Program-made: the position numbers and the translations under genes
Notes under the pieces: model-generated
Database searches by the model: none
Seen by the model: only the letters and a program-made list of their open reading frames with translations
What the model was told of the DNA's origin: nothing
DNA from: Uranotaenia lowii
Lineage: Eukaryota; Arthropoda; Insecta; Diptera; Culicidae
Assembly: GCF_029784155.1 (NCBI RefSeq)
Contig: NC_073693.1
Span: 157,919,519-157,983,518 of the forward strand
Length of the DNA: 64,000 nt
Reading direction: 5' to 3'
Part shown: positions 35,186 through 47,400 of the stretch, one piece after another
Numbering within the stretch: position 1 is the stretch's first letter
How the letters are laid out: each line of letters begins with the position of its first letter

Positions 35186-35355
35186 GTTATATTTTCAAAG
35201 TTAAGAGAGACTTGATCTTTTATAGAAGAAAACTTGATCCTATGTATCCTGTGTATATTCAGAGGGTAGGTAGGCCCTCTGAATATACACAGGATACATA
35301 GGATCAAGTTTTCTTCTATGAAAGATCAAGTCTCTCTTAACTTTGAAAATATAAC
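35186..35355. repeat. Long hairpin: 81-bp arms, 8-nt loop
   Basis: Arms 35186-35266 and 35275-35355 are reverse complements with a single difference, which would be a G-U pair in RNA. The loop TAGGTAGG is only 8 nt. No coding and no clear duplication flank it. It could be a tiny fold-back element, a hairpin-RNA precursor or an assembly artefact. Confidence 0.93.
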
Positions 35356-35609
35356 TAACTATCATTGGGAAAAATGAAACAAAATCGAAAAATAGAATGT
35401 CAACTGACTATTTTGGTGAGTTTATAAGTGTCAGAAGAAGAGAATTCTAAAAGTGTGTATCAGCCCCATAGTCATTGTATACTTAAAGGCACTAATTTGT
35501 AAATTCAAGAGAATTTTTTTTAGCCTTTTTAACCAGACAATTGTTTTAAATATTAGCTATCAATTCGATAAATAATATTAGTAATATCGTAACTAGCTCA
35601 AGGGATCAG

Positions 35610-37105
35610 TTGGATCAGTTTCCATTTTCAATTTTCCGGTTTTTCCCGGTTTTTTTTTTCAATCGAGATTTTATGATCTTCCTAGTTTGGAAATACATGA
35701 ATATGATTATCAGGATTTTTTTTAACTAAAATAAGGCTTTTTTTTAATGTTTAATGTAAGGTTATACAGATAAAGGTGATGTTTGTTTTGATTTCTGCAG
35801 AAAATAGGTTTGGAAGGTTTGAATGTAAAGGATTAAGATAATGATTGAGGATCATAGAATCAGAGGAATAAGGTGCCAAAACCTCCAATTTTGAGTTAAC
35901 AACATATACCAATCGATTCTTCAAATCTCAATCTAAACACTTTTTCGATTGAATTAAAACGATGATATTTCAATTAAAATTACTTTATCGCACACAGAAT
36001 TTGACTATTGAGCTCTGGTTTCTGAATTCTGAAATTCGAAATATAATCATCAACGATGAGTTTTGGGTGAATTACGAATCTGTAAATCAAAACTTAAAAA
36101 CTTTACATTTGGATTCATGATTCGAATTTTAACTGATTTATTTTTATTTATTTATTTAATTTATTCACTTTCTCAACCATTTTGAGAACAGAATCCGCTA
36201 AATTTTATTCCTCCTAAGTTTTGTTTTGATTTTCGTCTTGAATAATGAGTCAGGTTTCATCATACATTTTCAAATTTGTTTAGGGCCTGAGTTCTGGGTG
36301 CATGACTTTGGGCTGTGCATGTTTATCTAAATTTTGCAATCCTACCAGAACAATTGAATATCGTTATTCAAATTTTAAATTTGAAGTCATGATTCAAATT
36401 TTGAAAATTAATCCAAGGCTTGAATTTGCTTTTCAAATTCACGATTTTGATGTGATAATTTCATTAAAAAAATGATATTATGCATGAAATTTAGAACTCA
36501 AAAGTTTTATTGAGAGTAAAAATGATCCATAAGAATTTTTTCGGTTTTGATTTGAAATTCCCGTTTTTTCCGGTTTTCCCGGTCCCATTTTCGATTCCCG
36601 ATTTTTTCCCGGATTTTAACTGATTTATTTATTTATTGAATTTATTCACTTTCTCAACCATTTCGAGAACAGAATCCGCTAAATTTTATTCCTCCTAAGT
36701 TTTGTTTTGATTTTCGTCTTGAATAATGAGTAAGGTTTCATCATTCATTTTCAAATTTGTTTAGGGCCTGAGTTCTGGGTGCATGACTTTGGGCTGTTCA
36801 TGTTTATCTAAATTTTGCAATCCTACCAGAACAATTGAATATCGTTATTCAAATTTGAAGTTATGATTCAAATTTTGAAAATTAATCAAAGGCTTGAATT
36901 TGCTTTTCAAATTCACGATTTTGATGTGATAATTTCATTAAAAAAAATGATATTATGCATGAAATTTAGAACTCAAAAGTTTTATTGAGAGTAAAAATGA
37001 TCCATAAGAATTTTACCGGTTTTGATTTGAATTCCCGTTTTTTTCCGGTTTTTCCGGTCCCATTTTCGATTCCCGATTTTTTCCCGGTTTTCCTGGTTCG
37101 CTGGC
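35610..37105. repeat. Degraded CCCGG-family element with internal duplication
   Basis: TTTCCGGTTTTTCCCGG near 35635 and repeated CCCGG motifs ending TTCGCTGGCCA at 37105 match the ends of the elements at 30038 and 32086, but the outermost bases and duplications are lost. It contains the 487-bp tandem repeat listed separately. Confidence 0.6.
36126..37087 (+). repeat. 487-bp tandem duplication (two copies)
   Basis: Copy 1 spans 36126-36612 and copy 2 spans 36613-37087. They differ by small indels and few substitutions, for example CAACCATTTTGAG versus CAACCATTTCGAG. The unit ends in the CCCGG-rich terminal part, so duplication likely arose by slippage or recombination between CCCGG motifs. 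Confidence 0.9.
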
Positions 37106-37499
37106 CAATCAAATAGTTCTTCTGAATGTGACAAAATGTTCAAAACACAGAATCATAAGTCTGGAAAAAGATAAAAATAAAATCATATTCATATTTAGAG
37201 AATCACTCAATGAAATTAGCAATTCCACATTGAGTGTGTTTTTATGATGAAATTGGTCAACTCGAAAATAACATGTTGGTTTCCGGATATTTGCCTGAGT
37301 AGAGGATAATTTTAACATAAAAGTGCATCAGAATCAATAATATAAAACTTAGGTTCAATTAGTTGGAAAAGTTTAATTTAAAATTTCAAATCACAGACTG
37401 AAATTGAAATTGAAAATCAATTGATTACGGAAATTACCATAATGATATAAAAGCTTACATTAATTTTGCATTGTTCATACTAATACCTATGCTTATATA

Positions 37500-37895
37500 T
37501 TAAGGTTGCCAGAATTTTTCCCTCATGCATCCGGACCGGACAAACCCTGGAAATTTTGTCTAAAAACCTGGCAGAATTCGGGCATTTGGTTTCAAAATTT
37601 TACATCCAAAAGCCGGGCAATATCCGGGTTAATTTGCACAAAACCCACGAATTATTCAACAAAATTTATGAAGAAAAACACTTGAAAATTTTTTTTCATC
37701 GAAACACATCAGCGGATTTAAAAAATTGTATTTTAGGCTTCCCAAAAACCCTTCATAGCAATTTCGATAAAACTGCGTATAAAAATTATACATTTTTACG
37801 AAAAAAATAAAAATTATAGTAACTTTATTTGAGGTTTTTGTTCAATTTTGCAAATAAAGTGAATAAATCCGGGCAAAATCCGAGCTATGTTGACG
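37500..37895 (+). repeat. CCGGGCA-family repeat
   Basis: Starts TTAAGGTTGCCAGAATT, with CCGGGCAATATCCGGG near 37613 and AATCCGGGCAAAATCC near 37865. It lacks a matching right end. Confidence 0.55.
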
Positions 37896-40800
37896 AAGTT
37901 ACAACCAAAACCAACAGTAGATTTGGATTCTTGAGAAAATTTTACAGAAAAATTATATTCCCAAGATCACTTATTCTGCAGCTTAGAGTTTTTCTAGCTT
38001 TTGGTTTAAATCAGTAGTAAAAAAAAACACTTGGGAAAAACATTTTAATGTGAAATTTTCTAAACTCTGCCGTTGGCTTGGTCGACACTTACCATGTGAG
38101 TTGATTTTTTTTTATGCAAAAGTGATCAAAAAATAAAAATGAAATATAAATCTCAAAAAAAAATCTTTATCAAACCAACTTTCCAGTTAATGCTAATCAA
38201 CAAAAGTTTTTGAAAAGCTATGACCATAATTTGGCGTTAAATAATTAATATGAAAATAATTATGGGAGATTCTTGGCCAGCAATAATCAAACAATTTACT
38301 AGTATTGTTATTAACAACAATGTCAAATGCTACTTCCAGGTATACAACGAGAACAATGCAAAACAACGCTTCACATTGAGCATAGTCATCGTAAATGCCG
38401 ATCATTTGTACTAAATTCCTGGAAATTTCCACCACTTCTATCAATTGTCGCCATTGTCGACTTTAGAAGTAGATAAAAAAAACATTCCACTAGTTTTGGA
38501 ACAGAAGGCACACATTCGATGACACACATTCTACCCTGGCAGGGATCAACTTCAAGCGACTCAACAAATATCTAGTCAATATTATTGCCTGCACCGTCTT
38601 CGTTGATAGTGCAAATATTTTTCACTTTATATCGCGCGGTGGAAGAAAAAAGTGAACGAATTCACTATAGGTACATCTCGGCGAGCTCACGCTGCACGGC
38701 ACGCGTTGTCGTTGAACTCTCGAATCACGTCCGAAGTGCATGCTTGCTTCTCGTTGTTTAATAACACTCCGTATTCTTTGGAAGAAAAAAAAATGTCATG
38801 ATCACTAAACGGTCAGCAAGTAATTAAACATATATGCGGAACGCAGGGAAAGATTTCTGTAACTATAGAAATATTCGTGGTAAACGAATTTTATTTATTT
38901 TTAATAAAAATACTTTTAATTCAATTCGATGTAAAAATAACTGAACGGATAAAATAAAATAATACTTGAAAAAATATCAATAGAAAATCACCTAACACTT
39001 TTATAATAAAAGTAAACAAAGGGGTCAACATGGTGTATTGAAAGCTAAAAAGGAAACAAATCATTTAATAATTTACAAAAACAATGAATTCAGTTCAAAT
39101 TGCTTCAACACCATACACGGAATATGTCATGTCAAACTTGGTAGAACAATTTTCAACGAGTGTTTTGTAACGAGTTTCAATATGGCGAAGCCATACACTA
39201 GCAGCAAACAACAAAATAGAAAATTAACGACGATATTTTCGTCTCACAATTGACGCCATAGCAATGGCATTTTGAGATCATCCCCCCATACCTCGTATGG
39301 TTTTTTTCTGCTATCGAACCACGCCGGCTCATTTCTAAAGATCACTCAATCCCATCCTACGGCAGAAAAAGGAAACGTGTTTTGACGTTTTAACCGCGCG
39401 CCGTACCGATACACAGATGAAGATTTTTTTCGCTGTAAACACCACAAGTGAGCAAGCAAGCGAAAACCTACATATACGTGGGCGAGAATCGAGACATGGC
39501 AAAAAATTGGCACACTGTTGTATATTTTTAGTACGAGCGACTAACGAGCAAATTATTTCGCGCCACCCATCATACTTCTCCTGACCATCATAGCGCTTCC
39601 GCACTTTCTTTTCCCTGACTATAATCAATCAGAATACACACCCATCAACTTAGCCAACATTGGGTGGTGTTGTGTGATTATTTTCCCTAAAAATTATTTT
39701 AAAATATCAGCTCGTTTACGATCGGTACAAAAACACCTAGCTAGCTAGTGTGTGGAGTTCAACGATGTTAGTTGTTTTTATTTTTACCAATGGTGGTCAT
39801 TCACTGCCGGCGGCAAAAAGAAAGAAAATAACACAACCGACCGGGTAATTTTTGTTTGTTTTGATTACTGCGCAGCCATATGATTGTTGCGGTTTGCATA
39901 GAGTGGAATATGTTTGCGGAAGTTAATGAGATAGGTCAGAAGGATTTAAAGTTCGTTATATTTTCTCTAGTATCATTGTTCTGATGTTGAATAAAATGTG
40001 AATTCAAACAAATAAGTAAAAATACATATAGACCTTGAAGTGATTTTAATTTCAATGGCATTTCGGTGTAGAATTAAATTCTGATAGAAACAATGAATTA
40101 TTTAGTTTTTATAGGTGCTGTGTGGCAGTGGCATAAGGAATACTGCCACTGGGATACTGGTCCACGTCGTACAAGGCGACATATCTAGTACTTCCCAGAT
40201 ACGTTTATCTCATATTTCTGTCTATTGGAAATCAATGAGGCTGTATCTTGGAGGGGGAGAAAATATGTCAAGGTCAATTACACTGAGTAACAAAAAAAGA
40301 TTTTTTGAAAATAGTCCAGGGTTTTCCAACTGAATTAGACTAATATTGACGCCCTGAGTCCGAAAATGACCATGGTTTTGTTCAATCAGGTCAAAACCCC
40401 TATTAACTAGCATATTGAAGCGTATATAGCCATATGGCTGTATCTCAAAAAGTTGACCTGATACAGTAAAATCAATGTGATATTCTTACTCAGGACACAA
40501 AAATTAGTCTAAATCAGCTGAGAAACTCCAGACTATTTTTTGGCTGTCACCCATTAAAAAAATGATTTTTAATTTAACTAATCTCTTAGCTCTCCTAGCA
40601 ACTCCGTTCAATAAAATCTCTTCACATGTGATCAAATGTGAATCTGTACGCATCGCTTACGGTCCCATTGTATCAGGCTATCTGTTAATAATAACCGATT
40701 TGAAATCGTTGAAATCGTAAAATATGATCTAAATTACATATCTGTTACATCAAGCGCAAAATTTGTGTATTTTCTTTATATTGGACGAGTTGAGTCCCTT

Positions 40801-42158
40801 CTAGCTGTGGATTGGTAAAAGAATTTTGTGGAGGATTTTAATTTTATAAAGTTCACATACAAATACAATCATACAAATATCGTTTTCATGGAAAAATGCT
40901 CAACAAAATATATTTGTTAAGGTTGCCAAAAGGCTTTAAAATTTTCTATTGAATCAAGTTTTTGAACAAAACTTGTCACATGTGTCAAGTTCCCTTAGCT
41001 TTAGAATGGCTATAGGATTAAGAAGAGTCAAAGCTCCTCTAACATCATACTCTGATATTTCGTTATTATACCACAGAGAACCAGAGAACGAGCCCGAATG
41101 AAAATGTGTCGAATCCGTGTGTAAAAATTCAAATCGTCGATCATTTTAAAACCGTTAAAATTGGCCTAAAAACAGTACCATCCAGTGACTCTTAGCTAAG
41201 TAACACTCACAATATAAACAACCCAAAATCGACTTCCAGATCGCATCAAAACAAAGTTTAGCTAGTTTTCTTATTTTTGGGGTGTGGAAAAAGCAGCTAA
41301 ATTTTATTGACACTTCATTAATATGCTCGTAAAACGAAATCTTTTTCTATTGGCGATGTTGTCTCGTTTAGTATTTTTTTTGCATGGCTTTGTTTGGGAA
41401 AAGGAGCAAAAATTATTTATTTGTTAGAAGAGAAAGGTAAGATAAATTTTCATAATTTGAAAAGACATTCACTGTCTTAGCCGTTTAGGCTTTACAGACT
41501 GAATAAATGACGTGGACAACTTAAGATTAACGTTTAACTCCCAGTACCTCGATGGGAATTTTTGTAAATTATGTAAAATGTCGATAGTTTGTTTTTTTTT
41601 TATAATTTGTTATTTTTTGCTAAGCTTTAACAGAAAAGGGTATATTTATGGAAATAAAACCAAATCCAAATACATTCAAATTGACAGTTGGGTAGTAGAA
41701 TTCCACTAGAACCGGTTTGAAACTGATAAATCTCTCAGAAGAACGACATTTTTCAAGCAAAACTTTTACTTAAAAAAGGTGCAATGATTATAAAACAATA
41801 AAATTCGTATTCATCCTGTTTATAGAAGGCTTTCCCAAAACACTTGTCAAATCAAAATACTAGAAAATTTTAAAAGAGTTGGATTGAATTTAGGTTGAGG
41901 TCCGTACTTTGAAAAATCAGTATTATTCATTATACAGAATTTTGTGTTGTAAAAATTGAACTGTGCCTTAATCGAACGGTTTTTTTCATAACGTTACTTT
42001 TATTCATTTGTTTGTATTTATTTTTGAGTTATTTGAAATTTTTATGTTTTTTGTCATTTTTTGATCCTGTTCCAGCGAAAACTATATGGTAATGTCATTC
42101 CAAAAAAACCGGCACATAGGCCAAAATCGAATGTTGAAAAAAAAGAACGGGGTATGTA
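37896..42158. other. No gene recognised; GC-richer island at 38.5-39.9 kb
   Basis: The segment 38520-39900 is unique-looking and less AT-rich, with many CpG and short ORFs but no exon with good signals on either strand. It may be regulatory or an unrecognised 5' exon region. The rest is AT-rich. Near 41940-42110 there is similarity to the hairpin-bearing repeat at 14485. Confidence 0.3.
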
Positions 42159-42166
42159 CCTGTAAC

Positions 42167-43079
42167 CAGTGTGCAAAATATTCGTTTCAATCATTGAAAG
42201 CCGAACGCAACACAAGCTCAAAGTCGCGCACCACCTATTCCTGTCACAATGAAGCTTTTCGACTTTCAAGCTCACATGAAGCCAGCATTGCTGTCAGTCT
42301 TTTCCAATTGAACGAATACTAGCCCGACTTTCAGTCCAATAGGAATGAAAGCTGGAAACCGCCTTTCAATTTTCGATGACTGTGTGCGCTGTTCATATTC
42401 ATATTCATTTGAAAGGCAGACATTTTCAGTCATGAAGGAATGAAAGAGCGCCAAGAAACGCTTGAAAACAGCAACAACAACAAACACTACTGCGTGCGGC
42501 AGTGTAAAGGACATGATGCGGTGTATGCAAATTGATTGCAGACAAGATTGTTTTTATGTGTGTTGCTTCCAGTGATTATCTCGGAATAAGGGGTTGTTTT
42601 GGTATACACATACGTTTATCTTTCCAATTCTAGTTATATTTCATAGAATTTCCGAATATAAACAAAAACACATTAAAAAATTGCTTGGTTATTTTTCGTT
42701 TTGAAAAATAATGATCTTCAAACTATGTCTTCAGTAGGCGACGGACTACGCGATTTCGATAACAGCTATCATATAAAACATCTCATAGTGTCTATTCATT
42801 CTGAATATGAAAGAAAAAAAATATTCAAGGAGCGAATATTTTCGTCAAGGACCTACAAAAATATTCCTGAACAAAAACATCAATCATTTTCAATTGAATA
42901 TGACTGGACCGGCTTTCAAATGAATTTGAAAGCATTTTGACAGAAAATGAATACGGTAGAAAGCTCCTTTACTTTGAAAGATACAAATATGAAAGCTATT
43001 TCAAAGCTTTGACTTTGACAGAGAGGATGCTGTCAGTTGAATGAATATTGAGCTTTGACTGTGAAAATTTTGAACACTG
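42167..43079. mobile_element. hAT-like non-autonomous element, 8-bp TSD
   Basis: The ends are CAGTGTGCAAAATATTC and the inverse of CAGTGTTCAAAATTTTC. A perfect 8-bp direct repeat CCTGTAAC lies outside them (42159-42166, 43080-43087). An 8-bp duplication and CAGTG-type termini are usual for hAT transposons. The 913-bp interior has many GAAAG/CTTTC motifs, perhaps subterminal binding repeats, and no transposase frame. Confidence 0.8.
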
Positions 43080-43485
43080 CCTGTAACTAAATTTCGTTAA
43101 AAAAATTACTCTTTTAAATGTCAAAAGCTTGTGGACGTTTCTTCTTTTTTCAAATATTGCATTCTGCGTATAGATTTGTCTCCCAGATTTTTCTGAGGAG
43201 GACGCTGAACTTAAAAACTTTGAAATGGGTGGTCATTTTTTTATATTTGGAGCCCATAAAATCGACTTAATGTCCATTTTAATAACGTGATTTGACAATT
43301 CTGGGATGAATAAACCGTGGAGGTTTTTAACCTCTTGAAAAGATTGACGCACATACATAAGTTAGGAGGGTAATTCATTTCGTATTGCGTAATATTTCTA
43401 CTATTTTTCAAATGGAGCAAAATTTGTAAAAATATGCAATCTGTTATTATTTGTTTTCTTCAAATACTTTAGAACAATTTGTTTT

Positions 43486-43620
43486 TTTTTGGCCCGCCAT
43501 CCCATTTAATTTCTGAAACTTGGCCCGCCTGTTGAAAATGCCTGGGTGGTCACATGATCTAGAAGAAGCTAAGTCGATAGATTGATTTTGCATTGATCTA
43601 TACCAGGGATGAGCAATCTG
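43486..43620. repeat. hAT-type terminal relics (GGCCCGCC / CAGGGATGAGCAATCTGCGG)
   Basis: TTTGGCCCGCC motifs at 43488 and 43523, then CAGGGATGAGCAATCTGCGG at 43604 followed by ACCGTGGGCC. These resemble the GC-rich ends of hAT transposons but form no complete element. Confidence 0.35.
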
Positions 43621-44349
43621 CGGACCGTGGGCCTCTTTGCTGCTAAGCTTTTCTCAAATTGAATTCATTTCTCCACTTTTCCTTACGACGCTTGTTAATA
43701 ATCATAAAATACTAGTCCATACTAAACCGAAAATAATGTATATGTAAATAAAGGTCTCTTGTTTGTATATGCATTTATCCTATTCGTACCTATCGGAAGA
43801 ATGCAAGAGAGTGATAGCGTTTGCTCTCATAGCCTTCAAATCGTTGCCAGCGACAATATTTTCCAGTTCTCTCGTTGGTCAATATTACTCAATTTTCATC
43901 AGATATTTAGCCATCTGGATGCACTGCTGGTTGCAGAGAGAACATGACGATGATTTTCTCATGGCGGATTTTCTATGATAACCGATTTCATCTGACTTAA
44001 GACGACATTTTATACGATCATTTCACTGTGGAATTGCGATTCACAACACCATTGTAAACGACTTAAGTTATTATTTCCATCTTTTATGAGAGAGTTTTTT
44101 GCATACGAATAAATTAAGACCCTCCGTTTTATTTCAGGGCGGAGTAGAAAAGGAGACAAATTAAGTTTCATATTATTATCGAACAAATGGAGCTACATGC
44201 GGTAAATGACGTAATTTAGATTCCAACAATGTGTTTGTGGAAGTTCGTGAGACCTTCCCACTTTGGAATAGTAGCACGTGAAAAATCCATACCAATAAAA
44301 CATACAGTTTGGCATAATAAGAAAACCCATGAAACTTACTAACACAAAG
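43621..44349. other. No gene recognised
   Basis: AT-rich, without coding or defined repeat. Confidence 0.35.
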
Positions 44350-44585
44350 TGAAAATTTTAGATCTTAAAAAACAAATTTAAAGATCAATTTACACTAAAT
44401 AAGATGAAATAATCTTTGTATTAAGATTTCAAACGTCAGTTGCAGATCTCCTTTGAAAATAGTACTTTCTGTTTTATGCTGAAATTGATTTAAAAGGATA
44501 CCTACAAAAAACTAAAAAAAATAGATAATTTTAACAATTTTCATTTATTTTTGCATGGTGTAGCAAAGCACACCGGGTCAGCTAG
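44350..44585 (+). mobile_element. Helitron 3'-end fragment
   Basis: Ends GGTGTAGCAAAGCACACC, then GGGTCAGCTAG, followed by T: a short hairpin plus the CTAG terminus that defines the Helitron 3' end. Upstream sequence aligns loosely with the 3' part of the copy ending at 50530. The 5' part is absent. Confidence 0.7.
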
Positions 44586-44604
44586 TTTAAAATAAAATTG
44601 AGGA

Positions 44605-45030
44605 ATAGTTCGGTCGGCCCGGTTGCCCAGATTTTATTGGAAAATCCCGGATTTTGCCCGTGTTTATACTAGTTCCCATTCTCAAATTAAACTAAAAAAA
44701 AACAAATTGTATTGTAAAAAAATTATTATTCGTCAAAAGCGAAATTTTTTGTGCAAGTTTCAAAAAAATAATCATGAAAGGTTTATTGAAAGCCAAAAAT
44801 ACAATTTCAAATCTGCTGGTAAATTTTAATGAAAAACATTTATTTGCAAGTTTTTTTTTCTTGAATTTTGATGATTTCCTAGATTTTTGAATTATTCCTA
44901 TATTTTGATCGAATTTGTCCGGATTTCTGTCGGAAATTTTGAATCAAAAGTTCGGATTTTGCCATGTTTTTAGATAAAATAGCCCGCATTCGTCTGGCCC
45001 GAAGACACGCTAAAAAATTCTGGTAACCTT
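44605..45030 (-). repeat. CCGGGCA-family repeat
   Basis: On the minus strand it starts AAGGTTACCAGAATTTTT at 45030 and ends with GGCAACCGGGCC near 44620. It is of the same organisation as the copy at 54552, degraded. Confidence 0.55.
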
Positions 45031-45277
45031 ATTTTATCCCGTACTAATCGGGATGGTGACCTTATTTAAGCATCTTTTATGTTATTTCAACTGGCATCAG
45101 ATAAAATTTTCCAAAAGGTTTATAATTTTTTTTTTTTTCGATCAAGATCATTCGATCATTTTTCCTATATTTTCAAACTACTTTTGAATGAAAGCACAGG
45201 TATGTCTAAATAAAGTTTCAAATACTACAAAAAAATAAAACCATAAACAAGTCAAATTCATTTGAAATTCAATAGTA

Positions 45278-45579
45278 AGAGCAAGTTCACTGGTGTTGGG
45301 AAAAAGTGGTAGAAATTTTGACACTTACGGCACATTTTGAAAATTTTCCCATGCAAAAACATTTTCAAGATCTGTGGACTTCTAGTTTTTTTACAACACG
45401 TGTTGTATTTTCGCATACTGTGATGCAAAAATAGCAATATTTCTATCACATACGGCTGAAATAGAAACAGTGTTGTAAAAAATACAACGCCTCAAGATCT
45501 TGAAAACATTTTAGCATGGTAAAATTTTCAAAATGTCAAAATTTCTACCACTTTTTCCTAACACCAGTGAACTTGCTCT
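45278..45579. mobile_element. MITE with AGAGCAAGTTCACTGGTGTT inverted ends
   Basis: Left end AGAGCAAGTTCACTGGTGTT and its inverse at 45579, with similarity extending about 80 bp inward through AAAGTGGTAGAAATTTTGAC. It is 302 bp with no coding. A target duplication is not evident. Confidence 0.8.
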
Positions 45580-46065
45580 AACAAATATGACTTCAATTTC
45601 ACTTTGGTAAACAATCAAAGTTGCCGAGAAAATAATTCTGGCTTAAAAAAAACATTATTTGTGAATCTGTTATTTATTTGACTCAAATAATCTGTGACAG
45701 ATTGTGAAACATTTTCCACAAATCTCATCGATGCCTAACATTGACAGATTAAGTCACATTAATTGAAAAATAAAAATTAGCATTACAAGTGTCAAAAGAT
45801 TTTCATTAATTAGCGTTCGAAATCCTTTTCCAGAAATATCTATAGGATGTATATTTCAACAAGAAATCAGTGAAATCTTCACAAGTTTTTAAGAATCAAG
45901 AATGAAAAACTGTTATTTAGATTTTTCGACAAATTTGGGATAAAGATCTGTGAAATATATGACAGATTTTGAAACACGTATTTTAATAAGTACAATAAGA
46001 TTTTTCCCCAAAAAAATGTTTCTAGAACTGATTTTCACGTGTGTCAAATTAAGGCTTTACATAAA
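45580..46065. other. No gene recognised
   Basis: AT-rich sequence between a MITE and the Helitron nest. Confidence 0.4.
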
Positions 46066-46136
46066 TCTATATATATAAAAATGAATTTCTGTCTGTCTGT
46101 CTGTCTGTCTGTTCCCTATAGACTCGGAAACTACTG

Positions 46137-47390
46137 AACCGATTTGAGTGAAACTTGGTAGATGGGGGTATTGGAGGCAGGGGAAGGTTCCTATTATGAT
46201 TTGAGACCCCTCCCTCTCTCATGGAGGGAGGGAGGGTCCTCCCAAAAAAAAGATAATTTTTTGCATAACTCGAGAACCAATCACGCAATTGGTATCAAAT
46301 TTGGCATGGTGTGGTATTTGAGAACGAGGAATATTTCTATGAATATAAGGTACCCCTCCCTCCTCTCAGTGAGGTGATAGGAAGGGAGGAGGGGGGCTAC
46401 CTTACAATTTTTCATATAACTTGAAAACTAATCAAGATATTGGAACCAAATTTGGCATGGGAAGGTATTTGGATACGAAAAATATTGGAATGATTACTTG
46501 AGACCCCTCCCTCTTTCCAGTTGAAAGGGGGAGGGGCCTCTTTCATATTTTTTTATATAGTTCAAAAACTAATAAAGCAAATGGAACCAAATTTGGCATG
46601 GGGTATTTGGATAAGAAAAATATTTCTATGATTATTTGAGACCCCTCCTTCTTTCCAGTAGGGAGATATAAAGGGGGAGGGGCCTCTTTTTATAGTTTTG
46701 AACATAACTAAGAAAGTAATTAAGCAAATGGAACCAAACTTGGCATGGGCGGGTATTTGGGAACGTGACATGTTCTAATGATTGTTTGAGACCCCTTCCT
46801 TCTTACAGTGGGGAGGAAGGAAAGAGGGAGGGGAGTTTCATACAATTTTTACTGCATAACTCAAGAACTACAACAGCAAATGGAACCAAATTTGGCATGG
46901 AACGATATTTGGGTACTAGAAATGCTTCTATGAATATTTGGTATCCCTCACTCTTTCGAAGAGGTGGATGAAAAGGGGGAGGCGAAGTCTCCCTTACAAT
47001 TTTCAGTATAACTGAAGAGCTGATCAAGCAAATTTAACCATATTTGACATGTGAGTGTATTTGGATACGAGAAATGTTTCTATTATAAATTGAAACCGTT
47101 TCTTTTAAGCGGTAAGATATTAAGGAAGAAGGGGGGGGTTTCCATTTTTTTTGCATAACTCGAGAATTAATCGAGCAAATGAAACCAAATTTCATCATAA
47201 TCATGAAAAAGTATTTGAGTACGAAAAATACTTTTTTAAATATTAAGTTATCACCCCTCTATTAAAAATAGAGAACGGAAAGGGGGATGGTACTTACTTT
47301 CAAGTTTATACATAACTCAAAAATTTACTACTTAAATAAAACCAAATTTGGATGGCATGGAATATAGGAAGGAAAGAGGGAAGCTTACAT
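46137..47390 (+). repeat. Degenerate ~150-bp tandem repeats inside the Helitron
   Basis: The motif ACCAAATTTGGCATGG recurs near 46298, 46447, 46586, 46734, 46888, and in weaker form near 47036, 47187 and 47342. Each is followed by TATTTGG-TACGAGAAA-like sequence and a CCCCTCCCTC/GGGGAGGGG purine-pyrimidine block. The inner copy holds the same array inverted (about 48165-49290). Confidence 0.9.
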
Positions 47391-47400
47391 TTATCTTTTA

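Noticed and set aside
46079..46112. CRISPR-like or satellite interpretation of GTCT and GACA runs
   Set aside because: They are the microsatellite segments at the 5' ends of the Helitron copies; there are no spacers.
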